The notes beneath the pieces are model-generated. The model did no database searches. It saw only the letters and a program-made list of their open reading frames with translations, and had not been told where the DNA came from. Positions 17,618 to 26,678 of a stretch of 64,000 bases of DNA are shown here, piece by piece (positions within the stretch are counted from its first letter, which is position 1; every line of letters begins with the position of its first letter). Source of the stretch: Chitinilyticum litopenaei DSM 21440 (GTDB taxonomy: Bacteria > Pseudomonadota > Gammaproteobacteria > Burkholderiales > Chitinibacteraceae); contig NZ_ATZJ01000019.1 in NCBI RefSeq assembly GCF_000428145.1, forward strand, positions 1 to 64,000, given 5' to 3'. The position numbers and the translations under genes are program-made.

Positions 17618-19042
17618 ATGGAAAACCAAGCCACATACAATTACAAAGTGGTGCGGCAATTCTCAATCATGGCTGTGATTTGGGGTATTGTCGGAATGCT
17701 GGTCGGCGTCATCTGCGCCGCACAGATGTACTGGCCGGAATTGAATGTCGGGCCTTATCTGCACTTTGGCCGTCTGCGTCCGCTGCACACCAATGCCGTC
17801 ATTTTCGCCTTCGGCGGTTGCGCGCTCTTCGCCACCTCCTACTATGTGGTTCAGCGAACCTGTAATGCCCGGCTTTTCTGTGACAAGCTCGCCGCCTTCA
17901 CCTTCTGGGGCTGGCAGCTCGTCATCCTGCTTGCCGTCATCACCCTGCCGCTGGGCTATACCTCCGGCAAGGAATACGCCGAGCTGGAATGGCCGATCGA
18001 CATCCTGATCGCCGTCGTCTGGGTGGCTTACGCCGTAGTGTTCTTCGGCACCATCGCCAAGCGCAAGATCAAGCACATCTATGTGGCCAACTGGTTTTTC
18101 GGCGGCTTCATCCTCGCCGTCGCGCTGCTGCACATCGTCAACAGCCTGGCCGTTCCGGTGACGCTGACCAAGTCCTATTCCGTTTACGCCGGCGCCGTCG
18201 ATGCCATGGTGCAATGGTGGTACGGCCACAATGCCGTGGGCTTCTTCCTGACCGCCGCTTTCCTCGGCATGATGTACTACTTCGTGCCCAAACAGGCTGG
18301 CCGCCCGGTTTACTCGTATCGTTTGTCGGTCGTGCACTTCTGGGCGCTGATCTTCACCTACATGTGGGCCGGCCCCCACCACCTGCATTACACCGCCCTG
18401 CCCGACTGGACACAGTCGCTCGGCATGGTGTTCTCGCTGATCCTGCTGGCGCCGAGCTGGGGCGGCATGATCAACGGCATCATGACCTTGTCGGGCGCCT
18501 GGCACAAACTGCGCAGCGATCCGATCCTGAAATTCATGATTACCGCCTTGTCCTTCTATGGCATGTCGACCTTCGAAGGCCCGATGATGTCGATCAAGAC
18601 GGTCAGCGCCCTGTCGCACTACACCGACTGGACCGTCGGCCACGTGCATTCCGGCGCGCTGGGCTGGGTGGCGATGATTTCCATCGGCTCGATCTATTAC
18701 CTGATCCCGCGCCTGTTCAACCGCAACGAGATGCATTCGATCAAGCTGATCGAAGTGCATTTCTGGCTGGCCACCGTCGGCGTCGTGCTCTACATCGCTT
18801 CGATGTGGATCGCCGGCGTGACCCAGGGCCTGATGTGGCGTGCGGTAAATCCGGATGGCACGCTGATGTACGCGTTCATTGATGCGGTCAAGGCATCCTA
18901 TCCGTACTACTTCATCCGCTTCCTGGGTGGCGCCATTTTCCTCTCCGGCATGTTCCTGATGCTGTACAACGTGCTGCGCACGGCATTTGACGGCAAGGCA
19001 GTGGATGCTCAGATTCCCGCTGCCGCAGCTCATGCACACTGA
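17618..19042 (+). CDS. ccoN: Cytochrome cbb3 oxidase catalytic subunit I
   Basis: 474 residues from the ATG at 17618, preceded by CGGAG. It is a 12-helix haem-copper oxidase subunit; histidines for the haems and CuB lie in HTNAVIFAFGG, WWYGHNAVGFF, GPHHLHYTALPDW and DWTVGHVHSGALGW. It reduces oxygen to water at high affinity. It is the first gene after the FNR site, in the order ccoN-ccoO-ccoQ-ccoP. The 240-nt leader between ccoS and ccoN contains only the promoter region. Confidence 0.97.
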   Translation: MENQATYNYKVVRQFSIMAVIWGIVGMLVGVICAAQMYWPELNVGPYLHFGRLRPLHTNAVIFAFGGCALFATSYYVVQRTCNARLFCDKLAAFTFWGWQLVILLAVITLPLGYTSGKEYAELEWPIDILIAVVWVAYAVVFFGTIAKRKIKHIYVANWFFGGFILAVALLHIVNSLAVPVTLTKSYSVYAGAVDAMVQWWYGHNAVGFFLTAAFLGMMYYFVPKQAGRPVYSYRLSVVHFWALIFTYMWAGPHHLHYTALPDWTQSLGMVFSLILLAPSWGGMINGIMTLSGAWHKLRSDPILKFMITALSFYGMSTFEGPMMSIKTVSALSHYTDWTVGHVHSGALGWVAMISIGSIYYLIPRLFNRNEMHSIKLIEVHFWLATVGVVLYIASMWIAGVTQGLMWRAVNPDGTLMYAFIDAVKASYPYYFIRFLGGAIFLSGMFLMLYNVLRTAFDGKAVDAQIPAAAAHAH

Positions 19043-19064
19043 TTAAGCCAGGGAAAGACAAAAA

Positions 19065-19679
19065 ATGGACAGAATCCAGAAACTCATCGAAGAAAATGTG
19101 GTTTGGCTGATCGTACTGACCTTCCTTACCATCAGCGTGGCCATGCTGGTCGAGATCCTGCCGCTGATGTTCAGCAAGTCGGTCACCAAGCCGATCGAAG
19201 GCGTCAAGCCCTATACCGCGCTGCAACTGGCCGGCCGCGACGTTTACATCCGCGAAGGCTGTTACAACTGCCACTCGCAGATGATCCGCCCTTTCCGCGC
19301 GGAAACCGAGCGTTATGGTCACTACTCGGTTGGTGGCGAATCGGTGTATGACCACCCCTTCCAGTGGGGCTCCAAGCGTACCGGCCCGGATCTGGCGCGC
19401 GTTGGCGGCCGCTACTCTGACGAATGGCATCGCGTGCACCTGATGAACCCGCGTGACGTGGTTCCGGAATCCAATATGCCGGCCTTCCCGTGGCTGGCCG
19501 GCAAGCTGGTCGATGCCGAAGTGATGCCGAAAAAACTCGCCGCACTGCGTGCCGTGGGCGTGCCGTACACCGACGAGGAAATCGCCAACGCCAGTGCCGC
19601 CGTCGAAGGCAAGACCGAAATGGATGCCGTGATCGCCTATCTGCAAGGCCTGGGCCTGGCTCTCAAGAACAAAAGGTAA
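19065..19679 (+). CDS. ccoO: Cytochrome cbb3 oxidase mono-haem subunit II
   Basis: 204 residues with one N-terminal membrane anchor (VWLIVLTFLTISVAMLVEI) and a periplasmic c-type haem site C66-YNC-H70. The axial methionine probably lies in ESNMPAFPWL. It passes electrons from CcoP to CcoN. It starts 22 nt after the ccoN stop. Confidence 0.97.
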   Translation: MDRIQKLIEENVVWLIVLTFLTISVAMLVEILPLMFSKSVTKPIEGVKPYTALQLAGRDVYIREGCYNCHSQMIRPFRAETERYGHYSVGGESVYDHPFQWGSKRTGPDLARVGGRYSDEWHRVHLMNPRDVVPESNMPAFPWLAGKLVDAEVMPKKLAALRAVGVPYTDEEIANASAAVEGKTEMDAVIAYLQGLGLALKNKR

Positions 19680-19686
19680 ATGAGTG

Positions 19687-19854
19687 ATGGACATGCAAAA
19701 CGACCTGCGCATGATCGTCACCCTGCTGGGACTGCTGTGCTTCATCGGCATTTGTGTCTGGGCCTATGGCAAGCGCAGCAGAAACCGTTTTGACGATATC
19801 GCCCAGCAAGTGATTGCCGATGACGATAGCCCGTCATCAGGCCGGCATTCCTGA
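19687..19854 (+). CDS. ccoQ: Cytochrome cbb3 oxidase small subunit CcoQ
   Basis: A 55-residue protein between ccoO and ccoP: MDMQNDLRMIV, one membrane helix (TLLGLLCFIGICVWAY), then the basic stretch GKRSRNRFDDIAQQ typical of CcoQ/FixQ. A start two codons later (19693) is equally possible. CcoQ stabilises the oxidase, particularly CcoP association. It begins 7 nt after ccoO. Confidence 0.9.
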   Translation: MDMQNDLRMIVTLLGLLCFIGICVWAYGKRSRNRFDDIAQQVIADDDSPSSGRHS

Positions 19855-19874
19855 TCTCCTCCGGAGCATAGAAT

Positions 19875-20813
19875 ATGGACTTTACTAGCGGCTTCTGGCC
19901 GATATACATCCTGGTGATGGTGATTGCATCACTGGCATTCGTACTCGTGGTTCTGGTCAGCCAGACCAAACTGAAAATCAAGAAAGGCGAAAAGGTCGAA
20001 GTGACCGGCCACAAGTGGGACGGCGATCTTGAGGAATACAATAATCCCCTGCCGGGCTGGTGGGTGGCGATGTTCTACATGACCATCGTTTTCGCTGTTG
20101 GCTACCTGGTGGCTTATCCGGGCAGCGGCGTTTACCAGGGGGCCTTTGGCTGGTCTGCACAGAATCAGCACGCCAAGGAAGTCGAATCGGCCAACAAGCA
20201 GTACGGCCCGATCTATGCCAAGTACGCCAAGGTTCCGGTAGCGGAACTTGCCAAGGATGAACAGGCGCGAGAATTGGGCAAGCGCCTGTACATGACTTAC
20301 TGCATGCAGTGTCACGGCGCTGATGCGCGTGGGGCGACAACCGGCTTCCCGAACCTGACCGACGATGTCTGGCTGTGGGGCGGCAGTGCCGAAAAGATCA
20401 CCGAAACCCTGAACAAGGGTCGTGTCAACCAGATGCCGGCATTTGGCGAAGTGCTGGGTGAGGAAAAAGTGCGCGACGTGGCCAACTACGTGCGCAAGAT
20501 TTCCGGCCAGCCTTTCAATGAAGCTCGCGCATTGCGCGGCGCCGTGGTGTTTACCAGCGCCAAGCCGCTGGCCTGCGCCAGCTGCCACGGGCCGGATGGC
20601 AAGGGCAATATGGATGCCGGCATTCCGAACCTGACTGACGGCGACTGGCTGTATGGCGGCTCGGAAGCCAGCATCGTGGAAACCATCACCAATGGCCGCC
20701 AGAACCAGATGCCGGCCTGGCAGGAGTTTCTTGGCGATGACAAGGTGCATCTGCTGGCTGCTTATGTGTATGGCCTGCGTGCAAACCAGCCGAAGGATAA
20801 TCAGCCGAAGTAA
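19875..20813 (+). CDS. ccoP: Cytochrome cbb3 oxidase di-haem subunit III
   Basis: 312 residues. Two N-terminal hydrophobic segments flank the conserved HKWDGDLEEYNNPLPGWW motif, followed by two cytochrome c domains with haem sites CMQCH at 143-147 and CASCH at 234-238. Axial methionines are likely in NQMPAF and NQMPAW. It takes electrons from periplasmic cytochrome c. CTCCTCCGGAG overlaps the upstream region of its start. A strong terminator ends the ccoNOQP unit. Confidence 0.97.
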   Translation: MDFTSGFWPIYILVMVIASLAFVLVVLVSQTKLKIKKGEKVEVTGHKWDGDLEEYNNPLPGWWVAMFYMTIVFAVGYLVAYPGSGVYQGAFGWSAQNQHAKEVESANKQYGPIYAKYAKVPVAELAKDEQARELGKRLYMTYCMQCHGADARGATTGFPNLTDDVWLWGGSAEKITETLNKGRVNQMPAFGEVLGEEKVRDVANYVRKISGQPFNEARALRGAVVFTSAKPLACASCHGPDGKGNMDAGIPNLTDGDWLYGGSEASIVETITNGRQNQMPAWQEFLGDDKVHLLAAYVYGLRANQPKDNQPK

Positions 20814-20835
20814 TTTTGCGGCAGTGCAATCCGCA

Positions 20836-20861
20836 AAACGGGCGAGACTTCTCGCCCGTTT
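20836..20861 (+). terminator. Rho-independent terminator of ccoNOQP
   Basis: AAACGGGCGAG pairs with CTCGCCCGTTT (20836-20861) and is followed by TTTGCTTTCT. It lies 22 nt after the ccoP stop and separates the structural genes from ccoG. Confidence 0.88.
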
Positions 20862-20969
20862 TTGCTTTCTGGCAGAATTCACTTTGGACCGGATGCAGTG
20901 GCAGGGGATATAATCAAAAAATATATATTAATAAGCAACCGTCGAGCTGCCTGACAGCAAGGGGGAGTC

Positions 20970-22415
20970 ATGAGCAAGAAAAAACTGCAGGACATTCCGG
21001 TCAATGTCGTCGACGTGAAGGACGATGGCGAAGTCGAGGTCGTGAGCCTCTACGCCAAGCACCGCAAGCTTTATCCGCGCTGGGTCAATGGCCTCTTCAA
21101 CAAATGGCGGATTTTCTTCGTGGTCGCCACGCAGCTGTTTTTCTATGGCATGCCCTGGCTGGAGCTGCATGGGCGTCAGGCACTGCTTTTTGATCTGGTT
21201 GAACGCAAGTTCTACATTTTTGGCCTGGTACTGCTGCCGCAGGATTTCATCTACCTCACCGCCCTGCTGCTGCTCTCGGCGCTTGGCCTGTTTGTCTGGA
21301 CCGCCATCGGCGGACGGCTCTGGTGTGGCTACGCCTGTCCGCAAACCGTCTATACGGAAATGTTTCTCTGGATCGAGAAGTGGGTGGAGGGCGATCGCGC
21401 CGCCCGGATCAAGCTCGACAACGGCCCGAAAACCCTGCGCAAGATCCGCCTCAAGGCCGTCAAGCACACGCTCTGGCTGCTGCTGGCGCTGTGGACGGGC
21501 TTCACCTTTGTCGGTTTTTTCACGCCGATCCGCGAACTGGCCACCTCGGTCAGCGCATGGACGCTCGGCCCCTGGGAATTGTTCTGGATCCTGTTCTACG
21601 CCTTTGCCACCTATGGCAATGCCGGCTGGATGCGCGAGCAGGTCTGCAAGTACATGTGCCCGTACGCCCGCTTCCAGAGCGCGATGTTCGACAAGGATAC
21701 GCTGATCATCAGCTACGATGCCGAACGTGGCGAAGCTCGCGGCAGTCGCAAGAAAGGCAGTGACTACAAGGCGCAAGGGCTGGGCGACTGCATTGACTGT
21801 ACGATGTGCGTGCAGGTCTGTCCGGTGGGCATCGACATCCGCGACGGACTGCAATATGAATGCATAGGCTGTGCAGCCTGTATCGACGCCTGTGATGAAG
21901 TCATGGACAAGGTCGGCTATCCGCGCGGGCTGGTGCGCTACACCACCGAAAATGCATTGCAGCATTCCTACGCCGAGCAGGACATTCTCAAGCATCTGCG
22001 CCGGCCGCGCGTCATTTTGTACGCCACCATCCTGTTCGCCGTCTTTGCCGTCACCGCCGTATCGCTCGTCATGCGCAAGCCGGTGAAGGTCAATATCAAC
22101 CGCGACCGCGTCGCGCTGGTGCGCGAGGTGCAAAGCGGCTGGCTGGAAAACACCTACCGCGTACAGATACAAAATGCGTCGGAAAAAACCCGCATCTTCG
22201 CCATCCGTGCCGAAGGACTGCCGGAACTGAAGACAGCCGCCGAGTACAATGGCCGCCTGCAGCTGGAACCTACCGAAACCGACGATGTCAGTGTGCGGGT
22301 CCAGGTTGCCCCCGAGCATGCCGGCCCGGGCAGCCATCCGATTTATTTCATCATCACGGCCGAAGATGACCCGGCCGTCAGCGTCAAGGAAAAGGCGACC
22401 TTCATCGGCCGCTGA
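20970..22415 (+). CDS. ccoG: Cbb3 oxidase assembly cupric reductase (RdxA/FixG)
   Basis: 481 residues with about five membrane segments and two 4Fe-4S ligand sets (CIDCTMCVQVCPVG and CIGCAACIDACDEV), plus the CGYACPQTVYTEMF motif near 115. The C-terminal Ig-like domain follows. CcoG reduces copper(II) for delivery to the oxidase. A strong GGGGGAG precedes the ATG at 20970, and TATAAT lies at 20909-20914, so it has its own promoter after the ccoP terminator. Confidence 0.95.
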   Translation: MSKKKLQDIPVNVVDVKDDGEVEVVSLYAKHRKLYPRWVNGLFNKWRIFFVVATQLFFYGMPWLELHGRQALLFDLVERKFYIFGLVLLPQDFIYLTALLLLSALGLFVWTAIGGRLWCGYACPQTVYTEMFLWIEKWVEGDRAARIKLDNGPKTLRKIRLKAVKHTLWLLLALWTGFTFVGFFTPIRELATSVSAWTLGPWELFWILFYAFATYGNAGWMREQVCKYMCPYARFQSAMFDKDTLIISYDAERGEARGSRKKGSDYKAQGLGDCIDCTMCVQVCPVGIDIRDGLQYECIGCAACIDACDEVMDKVGYPRGLVRYTTENALQHSYAEQDILKHLRRPRVILYATILFAVFAVTAVSLVMRKPVKVNINRDRVALVREVQSGWLENTYRVQIQNASEKTRIFAIRAEGLPELKTAAEYNGRLQLEPTETDDVSVRVQVAPEHAGPGSHPIYFIITAEDDPAVSVKEKATFIGR

Positions 22416-22420
22416 TCACT

Positions 22421-22918
22421 ATGGAACACACCTCCGCCCCCTGGTACAAGCACAGCTTTGTCTGGTTGCTGATTTTGCTGCCACTGACTGCCGTGCTGGC
22501 CAGCATCCTGCTCATCTATCAGGCCGTCAGCACCAGCGATGGCCTGGTGGATGACGACTATTACAAATCCGGTCGGGAAATCAACAAGCAGTTTGACCGT
22601 GATCGCGCAGCAGCAGCGCTGGGCCTGCAGGCCCAGCTGGTGCTCTCGGAAGACGGCAAGACGCTGCGCATCCTGCTGGGGAAGCCGGTGGCTGGCCCGC
22701 TGCTGCTCAAACTGATGCATCCGACCCAGGCTGGCCGCGACCATGTGCTGGCACTGAAAGCACTAAGTCCCCAGCTCTGGGAGGCGCGGCTTGATCAGGC
22801 ACTCGCCACACAGCGCTGGAAGGTCGAGCTGGGTGACGAGCAGCGCCATTGGCGCCTGCAGGGCAGCTGGCGCATGGATCGCGAAGAAAGCATCATTCTG
22901 CAGTCCACCACGCGCTAA
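22421..22918 (+). CDS. ccoH: Cbb3 oxidase assembly protein FixH/CcoH
   Basis: 165 residues. An N-terminal helix (HSFVWLLILLPLTAVLASILLIY) and the family motif DGLVDDDYYKSGREIN are visible. It interacts with the cbb3 subunits during assembly. It starts 5 nt after ccoG, so the two are one operon. Confidence 0.92.
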   Translation: MEHTSAPWYKHSFVWLLILLPLTAVLASILLIYQAVSTSDGLVDDDYYKSGREINKQFDRDRAAAALGLQAQLVLSEDGKTLRILLGKPVAGPLLLKLMHPTQAGRDHVLALKALSPQLWEARLDQALATQRWKVELGDEQRHWRLQGSWRMDREESIILQSTTR

Positions 22919-22946
22919 CTCCGCTCGACAGCACGTTCCCGGTTTG

Positions 22947-23003
22947 CAGATCCCCGTTTCAGTTCCCATTTGCAGCTCGCCAATTCCAGCTCGCCATTTC
23001 CAG
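22947..23003. repeat. Short imperfect tandem repeats after ccoH
   Basis: About four units of 13-14 nt with the pattern CAG-TC-CCATTTC; the last two (CAGCTCGCCAATTC, CAGCTCGCCATTTC) differ at one position. Function unknown. Confidence 0.5.
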
Positions 23004-23008
23004 ACTGA

Positions 23009-23042
23009 TTGACGCTGGCCGGCAATTGTCGGCCAGCGTCAA
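23009..23042. repeat. 13-bp perfect inverted repeat between ccoH and the sensor kinase
   Basis: TTGACGCTGGCCG and its complement flank an 8-nt loop. No T-run follows on either strand, so it is either a weak transcription barrier or a regulator site. It is 119 nt before the kinase start. Confidence 0.6.
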
Positions 23043-23160
23043 CAGCCGGGGCCGGGTCGGCCGGGCAAACTTGCTGCGCTACTGGCCCTTGGTTAAGCTG
23101 CAGCCAGCGGTACTTGCTTGGAGTGGGCGGGTCGTTCACGGGCAAGACCAGGACGCACTC

Positions 23161-26100
23161 ATGTCCCTCTGGTTGATCGTTCTGTGGCTGGGCCTCTTCT
23201 TTGCAGCAGTGTTCGCGATCGCCCATCGTGCCGAGCGCCAGCAGGACAAGCCCCTGCCGCTCGCCGTGTATGTATTGGCACTGTCCGTGTACTGCACCAG
23301 CTGGACGTTTTATGGAAGCATCGGCCGCGCCAGCGAAACCGGCTTTGGCTTCCTGCCGGTTTATCTTGGCCCGGTGCTGGTGTTTCTGCTGGCCTATCCG
23401 CTGCTGGCCAAGCTCCTGCGTGCCAGCAGGATGCAGCGCACCGGCTCGATCGCCGACCTGATTGCCACCCGGCATGGCAAGGATGCGCGTCTGGGAGCGG
23501 TGATCGCCGCCCTGGCTTTCCTTGCCCTGATTCCCTACCTGGCGCTGCAACTCAAGGCCATCAGCGAGGGCATGCTGCTGCTGCAAGGGCTGCCACCCGG
23601 CACGCGCAGCGGCGGCGGTGCGCTCGCGGCGTTTGCCGATCCGGCCTTCTGGATCACCCTGCTGATCGCCCTGCTGGTGCTCCTGTTTGGCGCGCAGCAA
23701 AGCAATGCCGGTCAGCATCGCGGCCTCATGCACGCGATCGCCGCCCAGGGACTGTTCAAGCTGCTGGTCTTCCTGCTGGCCGGCGTGATCATTCTCGCCA
23801 CGCTGCGCGGACTGGCGTCGCCCGCCGACAGCCATGTGCTTCCCGCGCAATGGCAGGAGAAGCTGAAACCCTCGCACCTGCTGCAGGCCGATTTCTGGCT
23901 GCTCACCCTCCTGTCAGGCCTTGCCATCATCTGCCTGCCACGCCAGTTCCAGGTCACCTTTGTCGAAAACGCCGACCCGCAGCATCTGCGCGCCAGTCGC
24001 TGGCTGTTTCCGCTCTATCTGCTGTTGATCAACCTCTTCGTGCTGCCGCTGGCCATTGCCGGCACGCAAGTGTTTCAGGGGACGAGCGTCGAGCCCGACA
24101 CCTATCTGCTGGCACTGCCACTCAGCCTTGGCCTGCAGGGGTTGGCCTTGCTGGTCTTTCTGGGGGGCGCAGCCGCGGCGCTGTCCATGCTGATCGTGGA
24201 AAGCATGGCACTGGCCAGCATGTGTTCGACGCACCTGATCCTGCCACTGCTGCTCAAGCGCCAGCTGGCGCGCACCGGCAGCAGCGGCGATCTGGCCAGC
24301 TGGCTCAAGCCGGTACGCTGCGCCTGCGTGCTGGCCGTGTTGCTGCTGGCCTATCTGTTTTACCGCGAAGTGGGCGCCGGCCAGACGCTGGTAGGCATCG
24401 GGCTGATGTCCTTTGTTGCCATCGCCCAGTTTGCCCCCGCCCTGCTGATCGGCTTGTACTGGACCGGCGGGCATCGCCATGGTGCGCTCGCAGGGATTGT
24501 CGCCGGTTTCGCTGTCTGGCTGTACACACTGATCCTGCCCGCCTTGATCCAGGCTGGCTGGTTCGACCCGGGACTGCTGAGCACCGGCCCCTGGGGTCTG
24601 GCCTGGCTGCGCCCGCAGACCCTGCTCGGTGTGCAGGGACTGGATCCAGCCGCGCATGCCACCTTGTTCAGCCTAACCATAAACATCACCCTGTATATCG
24701 TCACATCCCTTTGCAGCAAAGCCTCAGAGCTGGATACCCTGCAAGCCAATCAGCTGGTCAAGGAAATCAGGCTGCATGAAGCGCGTCAGGGCCGGCAGGG
24801 CAACCATTGCCGTAATCTGCTGGAGGAACTGGCCCACTTCATTCCCGCCGAGCAACTCACCCGTGCACAAGCCTGGTTTGTGCAGCGCCGGCATTCGCCG
24901 CTGGATCTGGACGGGCCTGTCGATGCACTGACTCGGCACTGGGCCGAGACACTGCTGGCCGGCGTGCTGGGCTCGGCCATGGCGCGCGTGGTGATCAGCA
25001 ACTGCCTGGATATGCAGGAGGACGGCCAGCGCAAGGCCATGCTCTCCGAAGCATCACAAGCCATCCACGCCAACTGGGAGGCGCTGCGCACAACGCTGGA
25101 CAATGTCGAGCAGGGCGTATGCATGTTTGATGCCCGCTACAGGCTGGTCGTCTGGAACGCCCGCTTTTTTGCCCTGATGAATTTTCCGCTGGAGCTGGAA
25201 CGTGCGGGCAGCGAACTGGAAGATTTCGTGCGCCACGAAGCCGTGCGCGGCGGCCTGGGCGCCGGCAAGCCCGAGGCGCTGATCAGCCAGCGCATGCAGG
25301 AATTGACGCAATGCAGCGGGCCGCTGGCCGGTGTACGCACGCAAGCCGACGGGCGCATCATTGCCTGGCTGTGGCGGCCACTCCAGCAAGGTGGCCTGGT
25401 CGGCACCTTTACCGACATCACCGCGCAGCGCAAGGCCGCACAGTTGCTGGAAGAAAAGGTCCAGGAGCGCACGCAGGCACTGCTGGCCAGCGAAGCCAAA
25501 CTGCGCGACTTTGCCGGCTCGGCCTCCGACTGGTTCTGGGAAACCGACGCCGAATTCCGCTTCAGCAGCGTTTCCGATCGCTTCTTCCAGACCGCTGGCG
25601 TCGAGCCCTCCGACGTCATCGGCAAGACGCGCTGGGAGCTCGCCGGCTATGCCGACCCCGACAGCCTGCCCGCACATCTGGCCGAGCACCGGCGCGCCAT
25701 GCTGTGCGGCGAAACCATCCGCGATTTTGAATACCAGCTGCAGCGCAGCGACGGCAGGCTGCTGCACCTGCGGGTTTCCGGCAACCCCTACTTCGATCAG
25801 GACGGGCGCATGCTCGGCTATCGGGGCACCGGCGCCGACATCACCGACCTGATCCGCAGCCGCGAAGAGCTGCAGCGTACCGAGCGCATGGCGTCGCTGG
25901 GCGGGCTGGTGGCCGGGATCGCCCATGAAATCAATACCCCGCTGGGCGTGGGCGTGACCGCGATCAGCGTTGTGCGCGAAGAACTCGCGACCATTCTGGC
26001 AACCATGCGCGAGGGCCGGCTGGGCCGCCGCCAGCTCGAAGAATTCCTGCAGCTCGCCGAAGACAGCGTGCACGCCACCGAGCGCAATCTGGTGCGTGCG

Positions 26101-26619
26101 GTGGACCTGATCCGCAGTTTCAAGGAAATTGCCGTCGACCAGACCAGCGACGTCCGCCGCGAAATCCGCCTGGCCAGTTATCTGGATGAAATCGTCGCCA
26201 GCCTGATGCCGGCGCTCAGGCGTGGCCGGCACGGCATGCGCTGCGATTGCCCGCCGGGCATCCGCGTGCACACCTATCCCGGCGCACTGGCGCAAATCAT
26301 CGGCAATCTGGTCAACAACAGCCTGCTGCACGGGTTTGGCGAGCAGGAAGGCGGACAGATCACGCTCTCGGTCAGCATCACCCCCAAGGGACTGCAATTC
26401 GATTATCGCGATGATGGCGCCGGTATCGGCCCCGACGTTGCCCGGCACATCTTCGAGCCCTTCTTCACCACACGACGTGGCAGTGGCGGCAGCGGGCTGG
26501 GGATGCACATCGTTTACAACCTCGTCACCGAGCAGTTGCGCGGCAGAATCGATGTGGTGCCAAGCCAGCATGGCGCACACCTGCGCTGGATACTGCCGCA
26601 AGAGGCCGTCAGGGAATAG
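23161..26619 (+). CDS. Sensor histidine kinase with N-terminal sodium/solute symporter domain (CbrA-like)
   Basis: 1152 residues from the ATG at 23161; the frame continues upstream but through repeats. Residues 1 to about 590 form a 13-helix SLC5/SSS-like membrane domain. They are followed by two PAS-like domains (about 640-760 and 780-900, with DWFWETDAEFRFSSVSDRFF), a HisKA domain with phosphorylated H922 (AGIAHEINTP), and an HATPase domain (NLVNNSLLHGF, DDGAGIG, GSGGSGLGMHIVYN). In Pseudomonas, CbrA kinases of this design control carbon and amino-acid use. No response regulator is encoded nearby. Neighbouring ccoGH suggests, but does not show, a respiratory link. Confidence 0.88.
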   Translation: MSLWLIVLWLGLFFAAVFAIAHRAERQQDKPLPLAVYVLALSVYCTSWTFYGSIGRASETGFGFLPVYLGPVLVFLLAYPLLAKLLRASRMQRTGSIADLIATRHGKDARLGAVIAALAFLALIPYLALQLKAISEGMLLLQGLPPGTRSGGGALAAFADPAFWITLLIALLVLLFGAQQSNAGQHRGLMHAIAAQGLFKLLVFLLAGVIILATLRGLASPADSHVLPAQWQEKLKPSHLLQADFWLLTLLSGLAIICLPRQFQVTFVENADPQHLRASRWLFPLYLLLINLFVLPLAIAGTQVFQGTSVEPDTYLLALPLSLGLQGLALLVFLGGAAAALSMLIVESMALASMCSTHLILPLLLKRQLARTGSSGDLASWLKPVRCACVLAVLLLAYLFYREVGAGQTLVGIGLMSFVAIAQFAPALLIGLYWTGGHRHGALAGIVAGFAVWLYTLILPALIQAGWFDPGLLSTGPWGLAWLRPQTLLGVQGLDPAAHATLFSLTINITLYIVTSLCSKASELDTLQANQLVKEIRLHEARQGRQGNHCRNLLEELAHFIPAEQLTRAQAWFVQRRHSPLDLDGPVDALTRHWAETLLAGVLGSAMARVVISNCLDMQEDGQRKAMLSEASQAIHANWEALRTTLDNVEQGVCMFDARYRLVVWNARFFALMNFPLELERAGSELEDFVRHEAVRGGLGAGKPEALISQRMQELTQCSGPLAGVRTQADGRIIAWLWRPLQQGGLVGTFTDITAQRKAAQLLEEKVQERTQALLASEAKLRDFAGSASDWFWETDAEFRFSSVSDRFFQTAGVEPSDVIGKTRWELAGYADPDSLPAHLAEHRRAMLCGETIRDFEYQLQRSDGRLLHLRVSGNPYFDQDGRMLGYRGTGADITDLIRSREELQRTERMASLGGLVAGIAHEINTPLGVGVTAISVVREELATILATMREGRLGRRQLEEFLQLAEDSVHATERNLVRAVDLIRSFKEIAVDQTSDVRREIRLASYLDEIVASLMPALRRGRHGMRCDCPPGIRVHTYPGALAQIIGNLVNNSLLHGFGEQEGGQITLSVSITPKGLQFDYRDDGAGIGPDVARHIFEPFFTTRRGSGGSGLGMHIVYNLVTEQLRGRIDVVPSQHGAHLRWILPQEAVRE

Positions 26620-26678
26620 TTGCATCGCCGGAGGCAGGCCAGGCCGGTATAATGCGTGGCCGCCCCGCCGAGATGCCC

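Noticed and set aside
17663..19039. A 458-residue open frame antisense to ccoN
   Set aside because: It is a shadow of the GC-rich ccoN gene with His/Asp/Gly-rich nonsense composition; similar shadows occur opposite almost every long gene here.
22849..23160. Upstream extension of the SSS-type kinase
   Set aside because: The extra 104 codons overlap ccoH and pass through tandem repeats and a hairpin; the protein family starts at the first membrane helix encoded from 23161.
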